Positions 5,863 through 10,028 of a stretch of 10,028 bases of DNA are shown in pieces (the first letter of the stretch is position 1; every line of letters starts with the position of its first letter). Both the position numbers and the translations under genes were made by a program. Source of the DNA: Gammaproteobacteria bacterium. GTDB lineage: Bacteria; Pseudomonadota; Gammaproteobacteria; Xanthomonadales; Xanthomonadaceae. The DNA lies in NCBI GenBank assembly GCA_012510865.1, contig JAAZHF010000141.1, positions 1 to 10,028 of the forward strand. Reading direction: 5' to 3'. Under the pieces are notes generated by a model that saw only the letters and a program-made list of their open reading frames with translations, made no database searches and was not told the DNA's origin.

Positions 5863-7191
5863 ATGCCCGGCAACGACACCCGCCTCGGCGTGGCCCGCCA
5901 GACCTGGCCGATCATCCTGGCCAACGCGGCCGTCCCCGCGCTGGGCCTGGTGGACACGGCCGTCATCGGCCACTACGGCACGGCCGTGGAACTGGGCGCG
6001 CTTGCGCTCGGCGCCCTGCTCTTCAACTTCGTCTACTGGAGCTTCGGCTTCCTGCGCATGGGGACCACCGGCTTCGTGGCCCAGGCGCGCGGCGCCGGCG
6101 ACGAGGCCGAGGTGCGGGCCGCATTCGCGCGTGCGCTGCTGCTCGCGGCCGCCATCGGCGTCGCGCTGCTGTTCCTGCAGTGGCCGGTGGCCGCCCTCTA
6201 TTTCGGGCTGATGGACGGCAGCGAAGCGGTGGAGTCGGTGGCGGGCGACTATTTCCGCGCGCGCATCTGGGGCGCGCCGGCGGCGCTGGCCCTGTTCACC
6301 GTCAGCGGGCTGCTGATCGGCCTCGGGCGCAGCCGCGAGCTGCTGCTCGTGCAGCTGCTTCTCAACGGCCTCAATGCCGGGCTCGACCTCTGGTTCGCAG
6401 GCCCCCTGGGGATGGGTGCCCGCGGCATCGGCCTGGGGACCGCGATCGCCGAGTGGACGACCTGCGCCGTGGCCCTTGCCGTCGTGCTGCGCGTGCTGCG
6501 CGCGCGCAGCGGGCACGCGACCCTGCTGCCGGCCTGGTCGCGGATCGCCGACCTCCGGCGGATCCGCGAAGCCCTGGCGGCCAACGGGGACATCCTCGTG
6601 CGCACGCTGTGCATGCTGTTCGCGTTCGGCTGGTTCGCGAACGCGGGTGCGCGCTTCGGCGACGTGACGCTCGCGGCGAACCACGTGCTGCTGCAGCTGG
6701 TCTCGTTCAGCGCCTTCTTCCTCGATGGTTTCGCCTTCGTCGCCGAGGCCCGCGTCGGCGCGGCCTGGGGTGCCCGCGACCGCGATGCGTTCCGGCGCTC
6801 CGTGCGCCTGACCAGCGAACTGGCTGCCGTGACCGCGCTGCTGCTTGCGCTCGGCATCCTGCTGCTGGGAGTGCCGGTGCTGGAGGCGCTGACGAGCCTG
6901 CCGGAAGTGCGCGCCTCGGCGGCCATGCACCTGCCATGGGCGGCGCTGTACGTTCTGCTGTCGGTCGCGGCCTTCCAGCTCGACGGCATCTTCATCGGGA
7001 CCACGCGCACGCGCGACATGCGCAATGCCGGGCTGGTGTCGCTGGCCTTCTTCCTTCCCGTCGCCTGGCTGTCGGCGGGCGCCTGGGGGAACCACGGCCT
7101 GTGGGCGGCCTTCGTGGTGTACGTGGTGGCGCGCGCGGTGGCGCTGTGGCCCTACCAGCTGCGCATGCTTGCGCAACTTCCGGTGCGCTGA
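5863..7191 (+). CDS. MATE family efflux transporter, DinF-like
   Basis: This 442-residue inner-membrane protein has about 12 hydrophobic helices and the same length as E. coli DinF. MATE proteins export cationic or toxic organic compounds by H+ or Na+ antiport. The N-lobe opens with LANAAVPALGLVDTAVIGH, in which Asp31 corresponds to the functional helix-1 aspartate of DinF-type MATEs. It is followed by FLRMGTTGFVAQARGAGD (63-80), a strong DinF-subfamily signature, and by LNGLNAGLDLWF with Asp175. The C-lobe, from about residue 230, repeats the six-helix pattern and contains DGFAFVAEARVGAAWGARD. The start is the ATG at 5863, preceded by only a weak GAG. The open frame extends upstream, but that part lies in the divergent promoter region and does not resemble MATE sequence. 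The substrate is unknown. The divergent aminopropyltransferase invites the idea of polyamine or oxidative-stress linkage, but nothing in the sequence proves it. Confidence 0.93.
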   Translation: MPGNDTRLGVARQTWPIILANAAVPALGLVDTAVIGHYGTAVELGALALGALLFNFVYWSFGFLRMGTTGFVAQARGAGDEAEVRAAFARALLLAAAIGVALLFLQWPVAALYFGLMDGSEAVESVAGDYFRARIWGAPAALALFTVSGLLIGLGRSRELLLVQLLLNGLNAGLDLWFAGPLGMGARGIGLGTAIAEWTTCAVALAVVLRVLRARSGHATLLPAWSRIADLRRIREALAANGDILVRTLCMLFAFGWFANAGARFGDVTLAANHVLLQLVSFSAFFLDGFAFVAEARVGAAWGARDRDAFRRSVRLTSELAAVTALLLALGILLLGVPVLEALTSLPEVRASAAMHLPWAALYVLLSVAAFQLDGIFIGTTRTRDMRNAGLVSLAFFLPVAWLSAGAWGNHGLWAAFVVYVVARAVALWPYQLRMLAQLPVR

Positions 7192-7310
7192 GCCGGATTC
7201 CGGCGCGGGAGCGCGAGCCAGCGCGCCGTGCGCGCCTGTTCAGCGCACCGTCGCGATCCCTTGACGCCGCGCGCGTGACCCTCGGGCTCCCGCAACCCGG
7301 AGCCTGTTCC
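7192..7310. other. Intergenic region before the 60-residue stress-type gene
   Basis: This 119-bp gap follows the MATE stop. It contains a GC hairpin, GCGCGC-CGT-GCGCGC (7221-7235), without a T tract. A TTGACG at 7261-7266 matches a -35 element, but no -10-like hexamer sits 16-18 bp downstream. A GGAG at 7299-7302, 8 nt before the ATG at 7311, is a good ribosome binding site for the small gene. I see no recognisable GGAAC-type alternative sigma-factor site. Confidence 0.4.
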
Positions 7311-7493
7311 ATGGCCAAGCGCGAGCTCATCACCCCGCATGACGGCGACAGCCGCTACGTCCGCCGCGATGACCAGGGCCGCTTCAAGGAGTCGGATGAC
7401 GTCGGCCGTTCGCTCAGGCAGGACCGGGCGAAGAAGGCAAGGACCACGGTCCAGTCCGGCCACGGCGACCGCGGCGACCAGAAGCGCCGCTGA
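7311..7493 (+). CDS. Small conserved hydrophilic protein, 60 residues, function unknown
   Basis: The protein starts MAKRELITPH and ends in GDQKRR. It is strongly charged and very rich in Arg, Lys and Asp, with no cysteine, no signal peptide and no membrane segment, and is probably disordered or only partly folded. The core RYVRRDDQGRFKESDDVGRS followed by LRQDRAKKA matches a small family of unnamed proteins that I recall from many proteobacteria; no function is established to my knowledge. The ATG is preceded by GGAG at 8-nt spacing, which, together with high third-position GC, supports real translation. The Mn catalase follows after a 42-bp gap on the same strand, so the two may be co-transcribed. 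That suggests a role in stress or stationary phase, an inference from context only. Confidence 0.8.
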   Translation: MAKRELITPHDGDSRYVRRDDQGRFKESDDVGRSLRQDRAKKARTTVQSGHGDRGDQKRR

Positions 7494-7535
7494 CCCGCGG
7501 CCGCGGCGCGACCCACCCGCTCACAGGAAATCCCG

Positions 7536-8474
7536 ATGTTCACCCACAACAAGCGCCTGCAGTACACGGTCCGCGTCTCCGAACCCGACCCGGCCCTCGC
7601 AAACCTCCTGCTCGAGCAGTTCGGCGGCCCGCAGGGCGAGCTCGCGGCGGCCATGCGCTACTTCACCCAGGCGCTTGCCGAGGAGGATCCCGGGCGCAAG
7701 GACATGCTGCTGGACATCGCCACCGAGGAGCTCAGCCACCTCGAGGTCATCGGCTCGCTGGTGGGCATGCTCAACAAGGGCGCGAAAGGGCGTCTTGCCG
7801 AAGGCGTCGAGGAGGAGGGCGAGCTGTTCCGGTCGCTGCAGGGCGCCGGCAACGATTCGCACCTGACCCAGGTGCTGTACGGCGGCGGCCCGGCGCTGGT
7901 CAACTCCGGCGGCCAGCTGTGGAACGCCGGCTACATCGACAGCATCGGCGAGCCGACGGCGGACCTGCGTTCAAACATCGCCGCGGAGGCCCGCGCGAAG
8001 ATCATCTACGAACGCCTGATCAACGTCACCCCGGATCCCGGGGTGCGCGACGCGCTCACCTTCCTGATGACCCGCGAAATGGCGCACCTGAAGTCGTTCG
8101 AGAAGGCGCTCCACGCGATCGAACCCAACTTCCCGCCCGGCAAGCTCCCGGGGATGCCCGCGTTCCAGGAAATGTACGTCAACGCCTCGCAGGGAGAGGG
8201 CGACCTGCGAGGCCCGTGGAACAGCGACGACAACTTCGACTATGTCGACGACCCTGCCATGTTCACCGCGGTGGACGGTGGCGATGGCTCGGCGACCGTG
8301 GAGCTCGACCCCGCCGAAGAGCGGCTGGTGGACGCGATGGCGGCGCGCACCGCGTCCGACCCGTCGACCAATCCCGTGACCGGCGTGGAGCTCGGGAAAT
8401 CGCCGGACACCATGCCCAGGACGACCAAGGTGAGCCTGTCCGCCGACGGTGCAGCGGAGGGTCGCGCGCACTGA
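7536..8474 (+). CDS. Manganese catalase (non-haem, dinuclear Mn)
   Basis: This 312-residue ferritin-like protein disproportionates hydrogen peroxide to water and oxygen at a di-manganese centre in the cytoplasm. The four-helix-bundle ligands are all present: Glu35 (GPQGELAAAMRY), Glu65 and His68 (EELSHLE), Glu151 (AAEARAKIIYE) and His184 (REMAHLKSFEKAL). They align with Glu35, Glu66, His69, Glu148 and His181 of the Lactobacillus plantarum enzyme as I remember it. Glu181 matches that enzyme's second-sphere glutamate. The C-terminal third has the usual family tail, including LPGMPAFQEMY, RGPWN and TGVELGKSPDT. The start is ATG with AGGA at 7525-7528, 7 nt upstream. The gene follows the 60-residue gene by 42 bp and ends 9 bp from the convergent receiver-domain stop. 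Using Mn rather than haem makes it suited to peroxide defence when iron is limited; that link to the iron operon is inference. Confidence 0.97.
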   Translation: MFTHNKRLQYTVRVSEPDPALANLLLEQFGGPQGELAAAMRYFTQALAEEDPGRKDMLLDIATEELSHLEVIGSLVGMLNKGAKGRLAEGVEEEGELFRSLQGAGNDSHLTQVLYGGGPALVNSGGQLWNAGYIDSIGEPTADLRSNIAAEARAKIIYERLINVTPDPGVRDALTFLMTREMAHLKSFEKALHAIEPNFPPGKLPGMPAFQEMYVNASQGEGDLRGPWNSDDNFDYVDDPAMFTAVDGGDGSATVELDPAEERLVDAMAARTASDPSTNPVTGVELGKSPDTMPRTTKVSLSADGAAEGRAH

Positions 8475-8483
8475 GGCGGCCGC

Positions 8484-8828
8484 TCAATCCGCCAGGATGG
8501 CGAGGAGCTGGTGCAGCCGGTAGGGCTTAGCCAGGAAGCGCGTGCCCTCCGGGATCGGCGGCAGCTGCGAGCGCTGGTAGCCGGACACCAGGACCACGCG
8601 GGCGTCGGGCTGCACTTTGGCCGCCTCGGCCGCCACCTCGAGGCCGGAGAGCCCGCGCGGCATGTTCATGTCGGTGACGACATGGTCGAACCGGTCGGGC
8701 CCGCGGAGCAGTTCGATCGCCTCCGCACCGTCGCGCGCCAGCGCCACCTCGTGGCCAAGGTCGCCCAGGGCTTCGGACACCAGGAGCCTGAGGTCGTCCT
8801 CGTCTTCCACGAACAGCAGCCTCGGCAT
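8484..8828 (-). CDS. Single-domain response regulator (CheY-like receiver)
   Basis: This 114-residue protein is one complete receiver domain with no output domain. Acidic-pocket residues are Glu8 and Asp9 (FVEDEDD), the phosphoacceptor is Asp53 (VVTDMNMP), the switch residue is Ser82 (VLVSGY) and the invariant lysine is Lys101 (FLAKPY). The ATG at 8828 is chosen because AGGAG lies 6 nt upstream and because it overlaps the kinase stop as TGATG. A TTG at 8843 would add five residues but would sit over that Shine-Dalgarno. It is almost certainly phosphorylated by the kinase encoded immediately upstream. As it has no DNA-binding or enzymatic part, it should act by protein contact, as a phosphate sink, or as a phosphorelay intermediate to a partner elsewhere. 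Which of these applies cannot be told from the sequence. Confidence 0.92.
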   Translation of the reverse strand: MPRLLFVEDEDDLRLLVSEALGDLGHEVALARDGAEAIELLRGPDRFDHVVTDMNMPRGLSGLEVAAEAAKVQPDARVVLVSGYQRSQLPPIPEGTRFLAKPYRLHQLLAILAD

Positions 8829-9982
8829 CACGTGCTCCTGCAAGCGGGCAGGTGGATGGACACCACGGTTCCTTGGCCGGGGGTGCTTTCCAGCCGCGCG
8901 AAGCCGCCCGACTGCGCCGCGAAACCGAAGACCTGGCTCAGCCCCAGGCCGCTGCCACGGCCGACGTCCTTGGTGGTGAAGAAGGGTTCGAACACCCGCG
9001 CCTGGAGTTCGGGCGCGATGCCCTCGCCGTCGTCCTCGACGCTCGCGCGGACGTGCCAGCGCGGTGGCTCGTCCGGCCTGTCCGGCGCGGACACCTGGAC
9101 CAGCGCGGTGGACACCGTGATCCGACCGCCCGCGGGCATGGCGTCGCGGCTGTTGGCGACCAGGTTCAGGAGCGCCGCCTGGAGCTGGCTCGGGTCGACG
9201 TCGGCCACGAGAGGTGCAGGCGCGAGATCGACGCGCAGTTCGATCCGCTCGCTCGCCGTGCGACGCAGCAGCGGGGCCGAGTCGCGGACCACGCCGTTGA
9301 TGTCGAGACGCTCGCTCGCGAGTTCCTGCCCGCGACCGAAGGTCAGCAGCTGGCGCGTCAGCAGGACGCCGCGGTCGGCGGCGCGCATCGCGGTCTCCAC
9401 GACCCTCGCGGTGCGCGGGTCCGGGTTCTTGCCGACGATGATGTCCAGGCTGTTGACGATCACGGTCAGCAGTTTGTTGAAGTCGTGGGCAAGGCCCAGC
9501 GTGAGCATGCCGATCGCCTCCATCTTCTGCGCCTGCAGGAGCGCCTGCTGCGCCTCCTGCAGGCGCAGGCCGGCTTCGTGGCTTTCGGTGATGTCCCGGG
9601 TGATCTTGGCATAGCCGAGCAGTTCGCCTCCGCCCCGGATGGGCTCGATCACCACGCTGGCCATGAAGCGGGTGCCGTCGCGCCGGACGCGCCAGCCGTC
9701 CGCCGCGACGTGGCCGCGCGCGCGGGCGGTGCGCAGGTTCCGCCAGGGCACGCCGGCCTCCACGTCCTCGGGCGTGTAGAACCGCGAGAAGTGGCTGCCG
9801 ATCGCCTCCTGCGCCGAATAGCCCTTGACCTTCACCGCGCCGCGGTTCCAGCTGCGCACGATGCCTTCCGGATCGAGCAGGTAGAGTGCGTGGTCGTTGA
9901 GCGAGTTCACGAGCAGGGTGAACTGGCGCGACTCGTCCGCGATGTCGGCGGGCGAGGTTGCGATGTCCTGTGCCTGCGTCAT
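8828..9982 (-). CDS. Soluble PAS-domain sensor histidine kinase
   Basis: This 384-residue kinase has no membrane helix or signal peptide, so it senses something in the cytoplasm. A PAS domain spans about 18-135, including WNRGAVKVKGYSAQEAIG, FYTPEDVEAG, WRVRRDG and GYAKITRDITE. No LOV-type cysteine motif is present. A linker helix (about 136-160) is rich in Gln, Ala and Leu. The H-box is AHDFNKLLTVI with phosphorylatable His166. The ATPase domain has the N-box NLVANSRDAMP (273-283), G1 DDGEGI (317-322), F-box FEPFFTTK (331-338) and G2 GSGLGLS (343-349). The H-box family normally reads HDFNNLL; here the second Asn is Lys170, encoded by AAA. The start is ATG at 9982 behind a GGGGGGAG run whose spacing is short. 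The C-terminus ends right after the ATPase domain, and the receiver is a separate, coupled gene. The signal is not evident. Confidence 0.93.
   Translation of the reverse strand: MTQAQDIATSPADIADESRQFTLLVNSLNDHALYLLDPEGIVRSWNRGAVKVKGYSAQEAIGSHFSRFYTPEDVEAGVPWRNLRTARARGHVAADGWRVRRDGTRFMASVVIEPIRGGGELLGYAKITRDITESHEAGLRLQEAQQALLQAQKMEAIGMLTLGLAHDFNKLLTVIVNSLDIIVGKNPDPRTARVVETAMRAADRGVLLTRQLLTFGRGQELASERLDINGVVRDSAPLLRRTASERIELRVDLAPAPLVADVDPSQLQAALLNLVANSRDAMPAGGRITVSTALVQVSAPDRPDEPPRWHVRASVEDDGEGIAPELQARVFEPFFTTKDVGRGSGLGLSQVFGFAAQSGGFARLESTPGQGTVVSIHLPACRST
8835..8839 (-). promoter_or_regulatory. Shine-Dalgarno of the receiver gene inside the kinase 3' end
   Basis: On the minus strand AGGAG lies within the last codons of the kinase, 6 nt before the ATG at 8828. 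With the TGATG overlap it indicates coupled translation and settles the receiver start. Confidence 0.75.
9527..9568. repeat. 15-bp perfect inverted repeat inside the kinase gene
   Basis: The arms 9527-9541 and 9554-9568 are exact reverse complements with a 12-nt loop (9542-9553). Each arm contains CTGCAG. The region encodes kinase residues 139-152 (LRLQEAQQALLQAQ), the linker helix before the H-box, so the symmetry may be a by-product of repeated Leu-Gln and Ala-Gln codons. A strong mRNA hairpin is nevertheless possible. Confidence 0.7.
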
Positions 9983-10028
9983 TGCTCCCCCCGGATTGTC
10001 ACGCCACCGTAGGCAGCGCGCCGTGAAC
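9983..10028 (-). other. Partial upstream region of the kinase-receiver operon
   Basis: These 46 bases precede the kinase start and run to the window edge. Apart from the G-rich ribosome binding site next to the ATG, I see no convincing -35/-10 pair or operator. The promoter may be cut off by the window. Confidence 0.35.

Noticed and set aside
4891..7176. A 761-residue open frame on the minus strand across the aminopropyltransferase and MATE genes
   Set aside because: It is a shadow of two real genes in other frames, composed of Arg/Gly/Ala/Gln-rich filler without motifs or a supported start.
7221..7235. GC hairpin after the MATE gene as an intrinsic terminator
   Set aside because: The 6-bp stem with a 3-nt loop is not followed by a T tract. 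Such short GC palindromes are frequent by chance in this base composition.
7261..7289. TTGACG as the -35 of a sigma-70 promoter for the 60-residue gene
   Set aside because: The hexamer at the expected -10 position (GGGCTC) has no resemblance to TATAAT. An alternative sigma factor is possible but no known pattern was seen.
8027..8045. 8-bp inverted repeat with a 3-nt loop inside the catalase gene
   Set aside because: It is short, GC-rich, lies in conserved coding sequence and has no regulatory context, so chance is the simplest explanation.
9560..9930. LOV photoreceptor or haem-binding PAS in the kinase
   Set aside because: The domain lacks the flavin-binding cysteine motif and has no clear haem-ligand signature. 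It reads as a common cytoplasmic PAS with an unknown ligand.
1..10028. Mobile elements, CRISPR arrays, tRNA or rRNA genes, phage or defence genes
   Set aside because: No transposase, integrase, regularly spaced repeats, cloverleaf-like or rRNA-like sequence was seen. Gene content and base composition look uniform and chromosomal.

Overview
This is a gene-dense, very GC-rich stretch of a bacterial chromosome, read by eye as roughly 70% G+C. It carries ten complete protein genes and no recognisable mobile element, CRISPR array, tRNA or rRNA. The outer-membrane TonB-dependent receptor shows a Gram-negative proteobacterium. Codon usage, the gene families and the siderophore-receptor/PepSY operon would suit a Lysobacter/Luteimonas-type member of the Xanthomonadaceae, but that assignment is inference and no marker gene fixes it.

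Left part (113-4611, + strand): a tightly packed four-gene iron operon. It encodes a TonB-dependent siderophore receptor, a DUF3649 membrane protein, a large PepSY-type inner-membrane protein, and a DUF3325 membrane protein. Two of the three junctions overlap (1 bp and 8 bp); the third is a 14-bp gap with a strong Shine-Dalgarno. The likely job is import of a ferric siderophore through the outer membrane, followed by handling (probably reduction) of the ferric complex at the inner membrane. A small conserved protein of unknown function (4658-4966) follows on the same strand.

Middle part (4980-7191): an aminopropyltransferase on the minus strand and a DinF-type MATE exporter on the plus strand are divergently transcribed from a 121-bp gap. 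The aminopropyltransferase is usually annotated spermidine synthase, but its active-site segments read more like animal spermine synthase than bacterial SpeE. It starts at TTG with a good ribosome binding site.

Right part (7311-9982): a 60-residue hydrophilic protein too short for most gene callers lies directly ahead of a dinuclear manganese catalase with all five metal ligands. This looks like a small oxidative/general stress unit. It converges, with only 9 bp between stop codons, on a minus-strand two-component pair: a soluble PAS histidine kinase translationally coupled through TGATG to a stand-alone receiver domain. The pair looks like a split hybrid kinase. The kinase has Lys where its H-box family normally has a second Asn, and a 15-bp perfect inverted repeat lies in the DNA encoding its linker helix.

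There is no gene-free stretch above about 120 bp. No radically new system is evident. The best leads are the ferrisiderophore-processing membrane module with its two uncharacterised small proteins, the spermine-synthase-like enzyme, the 60-residue protein next to the Mn catalase, and the atypical kinase.
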